Positions 1 through 8,902 of a stretch of 64,000 nt of DNA are shown one piece after another; the first letter of the stretch is position 1, and each line of letters begins with the position of its first letter. The DNA is from Fodinibius sp041642155. GTDB taxonomy: Bacteria > Bacteroidota > Rhodothermia > Balneolales > Balneolaceae. The notes beneath the pieces are model-generated. The model worked only from the letters and a program-made list of their open reading frames with translations, ran no database searches and was not told where the DNA came from. The stretch is from positions 1 through 64,000 of the forward strand of contig NZ_JBEPWZ010000001.1 of assembly GCF_041642155.1 (NCBI RefSeq), read 5' to 3'. The position numbers and the translations under genes were made by a program.

Positions 1-299
1 CAGCCCGGCGCGAGCTAAAAGAGGAAGCGGGACTCACATGCAGCCATTTTCAATATATAGGGCAATTTTACCCAGGTATTGGTTATTCGGATGAACTAAT
101 TCACCTGTACACGGCCTGGGATATCGAATCTTTTGATCAGCAGGTTGATGAAGATGAATTTTTATTGAAAGAACGGATCCCCTTTCGGGAAGCCGTGGAT
201 ATGGTGCACTCGGGCGAAATATCCGACGGAAAATCGATGGTAACACTCCTGCGAGCCTGGCACTGGTGGGAGCGGAAAGGGCCGTTCGTAGTCCGGTAA
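1..299 (+). CDS. Nudix hydrolase, 3' end (partial)
   Basis: The reading frame is already open at base 3 and stops at TAA 297-299, so only the C-terminal ~98 residues are present. The first residues, ARRELKEEAGL, match the second half of the Nudix box (REUXEEXGU), the Mg2+-binding helix of Nudix pyrophosphohydrolases. The acidic tail with a Trp-rich end (LLRAWHWWERKG) resembles ADP-ribose pyrophosphatase (NudF-type) proteins, which cleave ADP-ribose to AMP and ribose 5-phosphate. Family membership is seen in the motif; the substrate is inferred, since the N-terminal part that helps define it lies outside the window. Confidence 0.85.
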   Translation, partial: ARRELKEEAGLTCSHFQYIGQFYPGIGYSDELIHLYTAWDIESFDQQVDEDEFLLKERIPFREAVDMVHSGEISDGKSMVTLLRAWHWWERKGPFVVR

Positions 300-362
300 A
301 CCGTGAACGGGAGGACACCGAGCAGTAACGGGGGACGGCGGCGGGCGGATCCACGGCTACTG

Positions 363-650
363 CTATTCTATAATTCCTTCTTGTACAGCCAGCTCATAAA
401 TAGAGGTGTGAAGATCCGAATCCGTGATTACCCCCCGGTCGATAAGCTCCTCCAGCTCATCGCCGCGCAGTAGTAAAATACAACCCATTTCATTGAGTGC
501 TTTATCAAATTTGCGGGGGTCTGCCGAAGAAAGCTTTTCCAGGTCAATACCTTCCGGACACTTCCGGGTATTGACAAGGCAGTAAAAATTATCGTCCGCA
601 TCGTCGCCAAACCCAAATATTTCGAGCTTTGTATCGTCTTGTTGCAGCAT
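363..650 (-). CDS. small acidic protein of unknown function
   Basis: This 95-residue protein begins MLQQDDTKLE and is rich in Asp and Glu, with four cysteines or fewer and no signal peptide or membrane segment, so it is probably cytoplasmic. I do not recognise the family. It ends 63 bases past the convergent Nudix gene and is followed upstream, on the same strand, by a DNA-binding protein gene starting at 1198. A regular helix-forming composition in the second half (DELEELIDRGVITDSDLHTS) and an ATG preceded by an AT-rich stretch support a real gene. The overlapping shorter frame is a shadow. Confidence 0.6.
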   Translation of the reverse strand: MLQQDDTKLEIFGFGDDADDNFYCLVNTRKCPEGIDLEKLSSADPRKFDKALNEMGCILLLRGDELEELIDRGVITDSDLHTSIYELAVQEGIIE

Positions 651-784
651 GCTCTTAAAATATATACTTAGCCTTGTAATTTATCTTAAATATACCACAC
701 AAGAAGGATATTTTTGTAAAAAAATGGCTGTCCCGCACATGCGTAAACCTACCATACACCACGCCGCTTTGAGAAGCCGCTGTC

Positions 785-1198
785 TTATTGGGATTGATAC
801 CGCTCTAAAAAATCGCGTGCTTTAATGAGTTCTACAACCTCATCACTCTCTTTGTCGATAACCACAACCTGGAATAAACTGATGATCGCCTGATTTTCGA
901 TGCACCTGACCGTTTCTTCAATGGTATCGCACTCTTCCTGCTCGCTTACCAGATCATTTATCCCTTTTACAATATACCGGTAATTTTTTGGTGTGCCGGA
1001 TTTCTGCTGATTTCCCGCAGCGGGCTCTGCGAAATAATCTCGAAGCGCTTCTTCGGTAACATACCACTTCACGCCCAGCTTGCGTCCCCGTATTTTGCCC
1101 TCCCGAAGATAGGCCCGTATAGTCATTTTACTGAGACCCAGCTGAGCGTGGAGATCATCAACCGAATAAAGAGTAAGAGCTCCTATTTGCCTGGCCAT
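785..1198 (-). CDS. MerR/excisionase-like helix-turn-helix protein
   Basis: The likely start is the ATG at 1198 (MARQIGALTLYS); the frame stays open for 15 more codons upstream but those run through AT-rich promoter-like DNA. Residues about 8-55 form a winged helix-turn-helix of the excisionase/MerR type (YSVDDLHAQLGLSKMTIRAY, then RGRKLGVKWYVTEEAL), as in small DNA-binding proteins that recognise a single short site. The C-terminal ~80 residues are acidic, with a possible ligand or dimerisation role. No integrase or phage gene lies nearby, so a general transcription regulator is more likely than an excisionase. The inverted repeat at 1231-1245 just upstream may be its own operator. Confidence 0.75.
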   Translation of the reverse strand: MARQIGALTLYSVDDLHAQLGLSKMTIRAYLREGKIRGRKLGVKWYVTEEALRDYFAEPAAGNQQKSGTPKNYRYIVKGINDLVSEQEECDTIEETVRCIENQAIISLFQVVVIDKESDEVVELIKARDFLERYQSQ

Positions 1199-1230
1199 AA
1201 TGCACAAAAAATAATTTTTTATCAGATATG

Positions 1231-1245
1231 ACGTGAATAACACGT
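1231..1245. promoter_or_regulatory. inverted repeat ACGTG-N5-CACGT upstream of HTH gene
   Basis: A perfect 5-bp inverted repeat with a 5-bp spacer lies 33 bases upstream of the HTH gene start at 1198, within very AT-rich DNA. The position suits an autoregulatory operator. It is short, so chance is possible. Confidence 0.3.
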
Positions 1246-1594
1246 AATATTAAAGTTAATAATAATTATATAATAATAAAAGAATATTATATATTAATTA
1301 TATATTAGTTATACATTAACCAGCTGATATGAAAAATACTTGTTCTGTATAGGCTATACCCCGTATACTGTAAACAGTGATTTAAAAGAAAGCTCTGCAA
1401 CCGCAGGGTTTTTGTTTTTGCAACCCTTCTGATGGACGTTTTTCTGGACTCCCTTCCTTCTTCTTTATGTATGTCATCTTTCCCACTGCCTCCGTAACCT
1501 ATATCTTAGAATTGAATTGTAAAGAGATTAAACTTTTTGTTTTCCCTCGGTTATATTAAAATGATATACTCATTTTAAGCAGAAAACGATTCTC
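1246..1594. other. AT-rich intergenic region with an orphan terminator-like hairpin
   Basis: Between the divergent HTH and DinB genes. Bases 1246-1320 are almost entirely A and T and carry no open frame. At 1393-1408 CTCTGC-AACC-GCAGGG can form a 6-bp stem (one G-T pair), followed by TTTTTGTTTTT (1409-1419), which looks like a rho-independent terminator for plus-strand transcription, although no plus-strand gene precedes it. No protein gene is visible. Confidence 0.4.
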
Positions 1595-2068
1595 ATGTCC
1601 CCCGCTATACCTATTCGCGACTTAGTTGTTGAGCAGCTCGACAGTAAAAACGCACATGTCAATTTTACGCAGGCTGTGCAGGGATTGACCTATAAACAAA
1701 GCGGTATAAGGGTAGAGGGACTTCCCCACACAATCTGGGAGCTTATTGAACATATTCGAATCAGCCAGGATGACATTCTGGAGTTTTGTAAAAATCCCGA
1801 TTATAAAGCCCCGAACTGGCCCGATGACTATTGGCCTGCATCCGCCGGCCCGGAAAACGAAAAGGCATTCCATACATCGGTCCGTGCGGTGCCAGAGGGT
1901 ATCGATGAGATGAAAGCAATGGTGTCTGACCCTCAAAATAACTTGCAGACGCCCATACCGCATGGCGATGGGCAAACGCTTTTTCGGGAAGCCATGTTAT
2001 TTGTTGATCATAATGCGTACCATATCGGACAGATTGTGCAAGTTCGCCGTTCAATGGGCAGCTGGTAA
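1595..2068 (+). CDS. DinB family protein
   Basis: This 157-residue protein has the four-helix DinB/YfiT arrangement. Putative metal-ligand histidines are in the helix PHTIWELIEHIR (about residues 44-55) and in the C-terminal DHNAYHIGQIVQVRR (about 138-152), the typical DinB_2 signature. Members are often metal-dependent transferases using thiol cofactors, but many are uncharacterised; the name comes from a damage-inducible Bacillus gene and does not imply DNA repair. The gene stands alone, 53 bases upstream of the histidine kinase gene on the same strand. Confidence 0.85.
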   Translation: MSPAIPIRDLVVEQLDSKNAHVNFTQAVQGLTYKQSGIRVEGLPHTIWELIEHIRISQDDILEFCKNPDYKAPNWPDDYWPASAGPENEKAFHTSVRAVPEGIDEMKAMVSDPQNNLQTPIPHGDGQTLFREAMLFVDHNAYHIGQIVQVRRSMGSW

Positions 2069-2121
2069 TAAACAGTCATCGCTGCGGCGAGCTACTACTC
2101 TTTTTATATTATAATTATATT

Positions 2122-3432
2122 ATGAAGGACGTACTGAAATTCTTACGGGAAGCCCGCATCGGTTACCTGCTGTTTACTTCACTGATTGTACTGGGGGTTA
2201 TTTTCGGGGCTTTTGAAATTATTGATCAAACGCTCCTCAAGGACATACCGCCGGAGGCGATGCGGTGGCTGTACTTCAGCCGGGGAGCCCTGGCTGCACT
2301 CCTGCTCATGATCTGGGCAGCGTGGACGGTTTACAACTATCACGAATATTATGAAGATCAGCTGCAGGCTACCAAGCTGCGCTACAGCGATATTATCGAA
2401 CACTCGGCCGAGGCGATTATATCGCTGGATAACGAGGGCCGGATTACCTCATGGAACCGGGGGGCAGAACAGATGCTCGGATGGGAGCGCGACGAAATAA
2501 GCGGTAAATCGATTGCCGTTATTGTCCCCGACAAGCTTATTGAATTAGAGGAACTTGAGTATATTGACGCTGAAATGCAGAAGCGCGGGTATATCCAAAA
2601 TTTTGAAACTGAACGCCTGACGAAGAAGGGCGAAAAAAAGCTGGTAAACCTTACGGAATCTTATGTCCGCAATAAAGACAACGAGACGGTAGGCCGCTCG
2701 CTCATCTTGCGTGACCTGACGGATGTGAAGATGCGGGAGGAGCAGATTCAGCAGTCGGAGCGACTGGCTACCGTGGGACATATGGCCGCAGGGGTCGCTC
2801 ACGAGGTTGGTAATCCCCTGACGGCCATTTCGTCGCTGGTGCAGGTCTGCCAGCGAAAAACCGATGACGAATTTATACAGGATCAACTAAAAAAAGTCCG
2901 GGAGCATATCCAGCGGATCAATAAAATTGTGCGCGAGCTGGTCGATTTTTCACGCCCTTCGAGCATGCAGACCGAACATGTTCAGATCAATGAAGTCATT
3001 AAATCTGCGGTCGGACTCCTGAAACATGACGCACGCTGCCGGGATACGGATTTTAAGCTGAATCTTTCCGATAATCTTCCGTCCATTTCCTGCGTACCCG
3101 ATCAGATCCACCAGGTACTCGTAAATCTTCTGCTGAATGCGGTCGATGCGATGAAAGAGACGGCGAATCCAAAGGTCACAATATCCACCTTGAAGCAACA
3201 AAATAACATTAAACTGACGGTTGCGGATGTGGGCATAGGGATTAAAGAGGAAAACCAGCCGCGTATATTCGAACCCTTCTTCACCACGAAAGATGTCGGT
3301 CGGGGTACCGGACTCGGACTTTCTGTGAGTCACGGTATTATTAATAAAATGGGAGGCGCTATACACGCGGAATCTGAATATGGAAAAGGCACGACATTTA
3401 TTATTAAACTACCGATAAAAACTGAAGAATGA
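2122..3432 (+). CDS. PAS-domain sensor histidine kinase, NtrB-like
   Basis: A 436-residue inner-membrane kinase with two N-terminal transmembrane segments (about residues 13-35 and 55-75), a PAS domain (about 88-200, SAEAIISLDNEGRITSWN), and a cytoplasmic kinase core. The phospho-acceptor is His227 in AAGVAHEVGNPL; the ATP-binding domain shows an N box (LLLNAVDAMKE), G1 (DVGIGI), F (FEPFFTTK) and G2 (GTGLGLSVSHG). The periplasmic loop is only ~20 residues, so sensing is probably via the PAS domain or membrane. Its stop overlaps the start of the sigma54 response regulator by four bases, showing a translationally coupled pair. Confidence 0.95.
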   Translation: MKDVLKFLREARIGYLLFTSLIVLGVIFGAFEIIDQTLLKDIPPEAMRWLYFSRGALAALLLMIWAAWTVYNYHEYYEDQLQATKLRYSDIIEHSAEAIISLDNEGRITSWNRGAEQMLGWERDEISGKSIAVIVPDKLIELEELEYIDAEMQKRGYIQNFETERLTKKGEKKLVNLTESYVRNKDNETVGRSLILRDLTDVKMREEQIQQSERLATVGHMAAGVAHEVGNPLTAISSLVQVCQRKTDDEFIQDQLKKVREHIQRINKIVRELVDFSRPSSMQTEHVQINEVIKSAVGLLKHDARCRDTDFKLNLSDNLPSISCVPDQIHQVLVNLLLNAVDAMKETANPKVTISTLKQQNNIKLTVADVGIGIKEENQPRIFEPFFTTKDVGRGTGLGLSVSHGIINKMGGAIHAESEYGKGTTFIIKLPIKTEE

Positions 3433-4790
3433 TGAAGGGATCTATTTTAATAGCTGATGATGAGGCGGGCATCCGTGAATCGCTGACCATAGTATTACAG
3501 GACGAAGGCTACGACTGTACGGCAGTCCGCGATGGAGAGGAAGCCATCAAAGCGATCGATAAAAGAAGTTACGATATTATTATTTCGGATTTAAAAATGC
3601 CGAACGTTAATGGTCTCGGCGTGTTAGAGCATGCTTTACAGCACTCGTCGGATACGCTCACCATTATTATTACGGCGCATGGAACCATAGAGACGGCTAT
3701 CCAGGCGTTACGCAAGGGAGCAGCTGATTATATTCTGAAACCTCTCGATTTTGACGAGGTGCTAATCCGAATCGAAAACCTGCTTAAACACAAAAAGGTG
3801 GTTCAGGAAAATAAACACCTGCGCGAACAGATCGACCAGGAATACAACTTCAACCATATTATCGGTGAGAGCGAGGCCATGAAGAAGATCTATAAAATGG
3901 TCGAGCGGGTCAGCGGCGCCAGCAGTAATGTACTTATTACCGGTGAAAGCGGAACCGGTAAGGAGCTGGTTGCACGGGCCATTCATTTCAACGGAAATCG
4001 GGCCGAAAAACCCTTTCTGGCGATCAATTGCGGTGCCATTCCCGAAGACCTGATCGAATCGGAACTTTTTGGCCATAAAAAAGGGGCTTTTACCGGAGCG
4101 TCCTCCGATAAAGACGGGGTGTTTGTAGCAGCACGCGGCGGGACCGTCTTCCTGGATGAGGTGGCGGAAATACCGCTTAACCTGCAGGTCAATTTGCTGC
4201 GGGTACTGCAGGAGCGTGAAGTTAAGCCCGTGGGGGCGAATCAAAATATAAGCTTTGACACGCGCATCATTTCAGCGACGAACAAAGACCTGGAAGCAGA
4301 GGTGGAAAAAGGGGCTTTTCGGGACGACTTGTTCTATCGTCTGAATGTTGTAGAGCTGGAGCTGCCCAATTTGCAGCAGCGCCGCGAGGATATCCCGCTC
4401 CTGGCCCACCATTTCCTGCGAAAATACAATAAAGAGTTAACACGAAATAAAAAGGGAATTTCCAGTGAGGCGATGAGTGCTATGATGTCCTATGAATGGA
4501 AAGGACAGGTTCGGGAACTGGAAAATGTAATTGAACGCGCGGTACTACTCAGCGATAACGATTATCTTTTGCTGGAAGACCTTCCGAGCGCCATCCGGGA
4601 GGTAGATCACTCGGAAACGGTACCTGTAAATACGGGCAAACTGGACCAGGCCGTGCAGGTATTCGAGAAACATCATATCCAAAGCATGCTTAAGCGCACG
4701 GACGGCAATAAATCAGAAGCAGCCCGATTGCTCGGGATTGATCCCTCTACCCTTTATCGCAAAATGGAGCGGCTGGGATTGTCGGAATAG
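3429..4790 (+). CDS. sigma-54-dependent response regulator, NtrC family
   Basis: A 453-residue regulator with three domains: receiver (1-120; acidic pair D10 D11, phospho-acceptor D54, Lys in ILKPLDF), AAA+ ATPase (about 143-380; Walker A GESGTGKE, the sigma54-contacting GAFTGA loop, Walker B GGTVFLDE) and a C-terminal Fis-type helix-turn-helix (KSEAARLLGIDPSTLYRKME). Phosphorylation by the upstream kinase should let it remodel RNA polymerase with sigma54. The start is ATGATG at 3429; the second ATG is equally possible. Targets are not evident here. Its receiver resembles the orphan receiver at 7004, notably in RESL, DEGY and ILKPLDFDE. Confidence 0.96.
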   Translation: MMKGSILIADDEAGIRESLTIVLQDEGYDCTAVRDGEEAIKAIDKRSYDIIISDLKMPNVNGLGVLEHALQHSSDTLTIIITAHGTIETAIQALRKGAADYILKPLDFDEVLIRIENLLKHKKVVQENKHLREQIDQEYNFNHIIGESEAMKKIYKMVERVSGASSNVLITGESGTGKELVARAIHFNGNRAEKPFLAINCGAIPEDLIESELFGHKKGAFTGASSDKDGVFVAARGGTVFLDEVAEIPLNLQVNLLRVLQEREVKPVGANQNISFDTRIISATNKDLEAEVEKGAFRDDLFYRLNVVELELPNLQQRREDIPLLAHHFLRKYNKELTRNKKGISSEAMSAMMSYEWKGQVRELENVIERAVLLSDNDYLLLEDLPSAIREVDHSETVPVNTGKLDQAVQVFEKHHIQSMLKRTDGNKSEAARLLGIDPSTLYRKMERLGLSE

Positions 4791-4812
4791 CTGTTAAACG
4801 GTTACCCGTTAT

Positions 4813-4835
4813 TCGTATGGCTTTGTGTCATACGA
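4813..4835. terminator. 7-bp hairpin between convergent genes
   Basis: TCGTATG and CATACGA form a perfect 7-bp stem with a 9-base loop, 22 bases after the NtrC-like gene and before the convergent YceI gene. There is no U-tract in either direction, so termination is a guess from position. Confidence 0.3.
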
Positions 4836-5011
4836 TGAGGGACTTTGAAAATACCACCAAACGGCTGTTTTTCAACCGTCTCATGGATATTTATTCCGGA
4901 CTTTTAACTGAGATACAGGATATAGGAATACTCTGATTGTTACCGCCGATGAGCGCAATCCAACGTCCAACGCCCGGGCAGGCGGTACGGAGCGATGGTG
5001 CAAAGCCCTCT

Positions 5012-5698
5012 TTAGGGCATGCCCGGAACCGGGATCATACTCATCGTTGCTGCCCCATCCTTCCCATCTCTGAGCGTTACGGTGACATCAAAGAAAACCA
5101 TCAGCGTTTTTTTTGCGCGGATAAGGCCAAACATTGTACTGGGAGGCTCGATATCGTACGTATCCATGTGAACTTCTTTCCGGCCTTTCACATGAAACTT
5201 GTTGTTGTCATGGATTCTGCCCTGGACAAGGAAGGTCGTGGTATCCCGCACCCCGGCAATTTCCATCACGCCCCGGGTGCGAATGGACATCCATTTATCC
5301 CCGCCGGCTACCGAATCTTCCGGTTCTTCTGCCAGCGAGGCATTGAGCAGGCGATACCTGATAACCGGGAACTGTTCTTGCTTCAAAGCTTCATACATAT
5401 CCCTGTTCATCTTTCGCTTGCCGCAGTCGAGAGAGGCAACCGGCAAGGATACGGCAATAGCGACCTGGCCTTCCCCGGTGACGGTTGATGCGGGGTCCGT
5501 CGTATTTTTAATATTTCCCTGGCCCGAAAGCTCCTCGGCATGGCAGCTAAAGTCGACGGGGCCGGCCGTGCCTTCGATCCAGAGCTCACCGCCTTCATCT
5601 ATAGAAATAGCGCCGGGAAGCGATTGTGCGTCCCCTCGCGATGGGATGATCAGCACCACCAGCAGTATCATGCCACCCACTCTTTGGAGGGTGCGCAT
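5012..5698 (-). CDS. YceI family periplasmic protein (upstream neighbour's paralogue)
   Basis: A YceI/LolA-like lipocalin-fold protein that in this family binds lipids such as isoprenoids in the periplasm. The chosen start (ATG 5698, MRTLQRVGGMILLVVLII) gives a signal peptide ending near GDAQS; the frame could begin at 5740. Family features are the paired core lines MNRDMYEALKQEQFPVIRYR and EIAGVRDTTTFLVQG and the late DIEPPSTMFGLIRA. It follows a second YceI gene on the same strand by about 65 bases, so they probably form an operon. A GCCCT/AGGGC hairpin overlaps its stop codon (5005-5018). Confidence 0.85.
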   Translation of the reverse strand: MRTLQRVGGMILLVVLIIPSRGDAQSLPGAISIDEGGELWIEGTAGPVDFSCHAEELSGQGNIKNTTDPASTVTGEGQVAIAVSLPVASLDCGKRKMNRDMYEALKQEQFPVIRYRLLNASLAEEPEDSVAGGDKWMSIRTRGVMEIAGVRDTTTFLVQGRIHDNNKFHVKGRKEVHMDTYDIEPPSTMFGLIRAKKTLMVFFDVTVTLRDGKDGAATMSMIPVPGMP

Positions 5699-5763
5699 GA
5701 TTCCAGCCGGGAAATATGAGGCGAGGCGAGACATCAGCAAATGTATTCTTATTTATTATTTAC

Positions 5764-6360
5764 TTATTGTTCAGAGAAAAAGAGTTCAAAAGAGATTGTA
5801 ACCATTTCCCCGCTTTTTATCGTACCGAACATGGCAGACGGTGGATCAACATCATAATCTTCCATGTTAAGTTCATAGCTGCCGGTAAAGGTATAGACTC
5901 CATCCCCTGTAACACTTCCTTCTACAGGAAAGTTTATTTCTTCACTGACGCCGGCAATAGTAAGCGTACCGGTTGTATTGAGTGTAAACGAAGATTCCGA
6001 AGAGCCTTCCGATATTTCGGCCGTTGAAAGCTCAAACGTGATATTTGGATGGTCGTCTTTTTTAAGGGCATCATACATCTTGCCATTCATTCGTCCTTTG
6101 CCACTTTCCATTTCCTCTACCGGTACCGTAAGAGTAAGTGATGTAACCGGATTTTCGTCAGACTCCGGCGTAAAGGCGGATGCATTAAAATTAGCGTCAA
6201 TATTTATTTCCTCTACGTCGGCAGTCCAGTCGTGAATAGAGGAGGTGCCGTCAACCTGCATGGTACTCTTGTCGAGCAATTCATAATCGGAAGATTGCGC
6301 GGTCACGCTTCCGCTGAATGCAAACAAGAACAGTAACAGTGATAGTAGTAACGATTTCAT
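5764..6360 (-). CDS. YceI family periplasmic protein
   Basis: This 198-residue protein has a clear Sec signal peptide (MKSLLLSLLLFLFAFSGSVT, cleaved near AQS) followed by a complete YceI domain: DGTSSIHDWTADVEE, GRMNGKMYDALKKDDHPNIT, and NMEDYDVDPPSAMFGTIKSG. YceI proteins form an extended lipocalin barrel that holds a polyisoprenoid or similar lipid. It is the first gene of a two-gene YceI unit; the two copies are diverged, and the second is longer. A distance of 644 bases to the next gene upstream leaves room for the promoter. Confidence 0.92.
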   Translation of the reverse strand: MKSLLLSLLLFLFAFSGSVTAQSSDYELLDKSTMQVDGTSSIHDWTADVEEINIDANFNASAFTPESDENPVTSLTLTVPVEEMESGKGRMNGKMYDALKKDDHPNITFELSTAEISEGSSESSFTLNTTGTLTIAGVSEEINFPVEGSVTGDGVYTFTGSYELNMEDYDVDPPSAMFGTIKSGEMVTISFELFFSEQ

Positions 6361-7003
6361 AATAACCTCATTTTATTGTTAAATGTTTTTCAGTGTATAA
6401 TAGTGCAATCATCGTTCCAAAGAATGCGCATAACAAAACTTTTAACTAAAAAATACCTTGACGGGGTATAGAAACGCATTTCCGGCAGTAAGCCACAGCT
6501 CGCCAGCTATAGCATCCAGGAAAAGATTGCAACCATGCAAACACCGCCAAAATGGCCGTTGCAGCTATGCAATACCGTAAGATGTTGAGTGAATGTTCAG
6601 GGCATCTGTCCCGGACTTCACACCGGGAAACACGACCGGGGACAAAACAAATCCCCAAAAGTGCGGGAAAGATGTTTCTCTTTGTTAACACCGATGCCTG
6701 GGAGGCCAATTCAGCACCCGGGGACCCATTTCACCGTTCTAGCAGGTTCAGTGCCGGTTCATTTCTTTTAACAGCGCTAATGCATTGCTATTAATTAGGT
6801 TATCGGAATTCTATTTTACTTGCAGGGGATACCGGCCATGCTTATCCGGAGGATTCCGGAGGGAGAATATAAAATTAACATACCCAAAATCAGAAAACTG
6901 GTCTGTTAATTGCATTGATATAAAGCAGGTAACGCTTGCTTTAAGCCAACCGTCACGGCAGTGTATTTACTACATCATAACATTCAAGAAATACTGACAA
7001 ACG
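6361..7003. other. 643-base intergenic region without a credible gene
   Basis: Between the YceI pair and the orphan receiver gene. Short open frames exist on both strands (for example 6552-6794 and 6785-6997), but their translations show no family motif, signal peptide or normal composition. It probably holds divergent promoters. TGTCCCGG (6606-6613) faces a partial complement near 6637-6646; I see no other structure. Confidence 0.4.
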
Positions 7004-7372
7004 ATGCAATCGCGGGCCATTCTTATTGCAGACCAGGAAGAAGCAGTCAGAGAGTCGCTTCAGTTAATCATGAGCGACGAGGGTTATCGGTGCTTCTCCG
7101 GTTCCAGTAAATCAGAAATACTGGAGATACTTGCTAAGGAAGACATTACCGTCATTATACTTGATAGCCAGCTGACTATTAAAACAGGCCTGCCGACCAT
7201 CATTAAAGAACGGTACCCAAAGATCAAAATAATTGTTATCAGTTCGTATGCAGCACTGGAGAGTATTCAGCTGGTCCTGATGGACAATACGGATGGAATT
7301 ATTCTTAAGCCCCTGGATTTTGATGAACTGATTGACCTGGTCAATCGCTTAACGGAACCTGCTTCTTTATAA
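7004..7372 (+). CDS. orphan single-domain response regulator with altered acidic pocket
   Basis: A 122-residue stand-alone receiver domain. The phospho-acceptor D54 (IILDSQL), the switch Ser80 and K102 (ILKPLDFDE) are in place, but the Mg2+-binding acidic pair that is DD in the NtrC-like protein at 3429 is D10 Q11 here (IADQEEAV). The Gln normally weakens Mg2+ binding and so phosphorylation. Sequence similarity to the 3429 receiver (RESL, SDEGY/QDEGY, ILKPLDFDE) suggests a shared origin. No kinase or output domain is adjacent. It may be a phosphate sink, a decoy, or a phosphorylation-independent regulator. Confidence 0.85.
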   Translation: MQSRAILIADQEEAVRESLQLIMSDEGYRCFSGSSKSEILEILAKEDITVIILDSQLTIKTGLPTIIKERYPKIKIIVISSYAALESIQLVLMDNTDGIILKPLDFDELIDLVNRLTEPASL

Positions 7373-7576
7373 GAGTGGGGGACTTGATTACTGATCCGGA
7401 TTGAACTTGCTCTCCAGCCTGAGCTGTATACTACAAATTCGGATACCAAATTACATAACGCTTCCCGGATATTTGCCTCTTGCGATAAGACCGAAACAAA
7501 GCCGAAACGTATCTAACCTATTGGACGTTTTACTATATAATCGCACCCACAAAACATATTAAGGCCATTTGCTGTT

Positions 7577-8527
7577 ATGAGTACACCAATGAGGGCATCC
7601 TATTTTGAGGAATTCGGAGAGTTAGACCAGATAAAAACCGGCACGCTGGAACGTCCTGAAGCCGGGGAGGGGGAAGTGCTTGTCCGCGTGAGGGCAGCGG
7701 GCGTAAATCCCGTGGACGCCGCCGTAGCCCGGGGGATGCTGCAGCAGGCCATACCGGCTAAATTCCCGGCCGTCCCGGGTTGGGATCTTGCCGGAGAGGT
7801 GAAAGAGCGGGGTCATGCGGCCCGCAGGTTCGACGAAGGGGACGAGGTCTATGCCTATGCGCGCAGGCCCACGGTACAACACGGGACTTTCGCGGAATAT
7901 GTGGCCCTGCCGGAGTGCTATCTTGCCCGCCGCCCCCAAACGATAACGATGACCGAAGCCGGCGGGATTCCCCTCGTCGGACTTACGGCCTACCAGGCGC
8001 TTTTCCTGGCCGGAGATCTCAGCGAAGGCGATACGTTATTGATACTCGGTGCTTCCGGTGGAGTCGGTACCCTCGCCATACAACTGGCCAAAACCGCCGG
8101 TGCCACCGTCATCGGGGTCGCGGGCAAACACAACCAGGCGTATATGAAAGAGCTCGGTGCGGACGAAACGATTGACTATGCGGCCGGGAATGTGGGAGAA
8201 GCGATCCGGGCCGCCGTCAGGGAGGATATTGATTTTATCTTTCACTGTTCCCGGGGCGATTCCCTGGATCAAAGTATCGATACGCTCAAAAGCGGGGGAC
8301 AGCTTGTCTCCATTACGAACAGCCAACCCGGGGTCCGTGACGATATCCGCTTCGAGTACGTGTTTGTAGAGCCGAATGCGAGACAACTGAAACATCTTCA
8401 GGAACTGGTCGATGAGAATAGCATTAAGATCCCCGTTTCCAAAACATTTGGCCTGGAGGACACCGGTAAAGCTATCCGGGAGATCGAATCTCTTCATACA
8501 CGGGGTAAAACCGTTATTACACCCTGA
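7577..8527 (+). CDS. NADP-dependent quinone oxidoreductase-like enzyme (zinc-free MDR)
   Basis: A 316-residue medium-chain dehydrogenase/reductase of the quinone oxidoreductase type. The N-terminal GroES-like domain carries VRVRAAGVNPVDAAVARG and PAVPGWDLAGEV; the Rossmann domain has the nucleotide-binding stretch LILGASGGVGTLAIQLAK and HLQEL near the end. Zinc ligands of alcohol dehydrogenases are absent, as expected for the QOR group, which reduces quinones or alpha,beta-unsaturated carbonyls with NADPH. It is a single-gene unit downstream of the orphan receiver. Substrate unknown. Confidence 0.9.
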   Translation: MSTPMRASYFEEFGELDQIKTGTLERPEAGEGEVLVRVRAAGVNPVDAAVARGMLQQAIPAKFPAVPGWDLAGEVKERGHAARRFDEGDEVYAYARRPTVQHGTFAEYVALPECYLARRPQTITMTEAGGIPLVGLTAYQALFLAGDLSEGDTLLILGASGGVGTLAIQLAKTAGATVIGVAGKHNQAYMKELGADETIDYAAGNVGEAIRAAVREDIDFIFHCSRGDSLDQSIDTLKSGGQLVSITNSQPGVRDDIRFEYVFVEPNARQLKHLQELVDENSIKIPVSKTFGLEDTGKAIREIESLHTRGKTVITP

Positions 8528-8902
8528 ATATAGAACTTCACCCGAATACCCCAGCACCTCAACGTTGCGATGGGACCCCTATGATGATTAGCCCGGCCTT
8601 CCCTACTACAAAAAGCCCGCCTTTCTCCCCATCCCGGCAGTGGTCTCCCCTCTTTCCACCCCAATGTTCTGAAGGTCTTGAATTGCATACATACAGGTGG
8701 ATAAGAGAATCTTTTAGATTCCACGATCACCGGTTCCCTGGATTTTAAGCACTTTGCACAGTTGGCGCCAGAAGCTGTCTGTTACCCTCTACGGGAATGA
8801 TCCAGCACGAGGTTGGCGTGGGACACTATATAAAAAAACGGTGCCACCATATCATGGCGACACCGTTGAAGGGATTAGGGATAGGGAATAGTCAGGGCTA
8901 CA
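8528..8902. other. intergenic region between convergent genes
   Basis: No gene is seen in these 375 bases between the oxidoreductase and porin genes, which converge. The only clear element is the minus-strand terminator at 8832-8865. Confidence 0.5.
8832..8865 (-). terminator. rho-independent terminator of the porin gene
   Basis: On the minus strand a 12-position stem (10 pairs; arms 8839-8850 and 8854-8865) is followed directly by a run of seven T (complement of 8832-8838). It lies 38 bases beyond the porin stop, where it should end that transcript. Confidence 0.75.

Noticed and set aside
6446..6997. Several short frames in the gap before the orphan receiver
   Set aside because: Translations lack motifs and the frames overlap one another on both strands.
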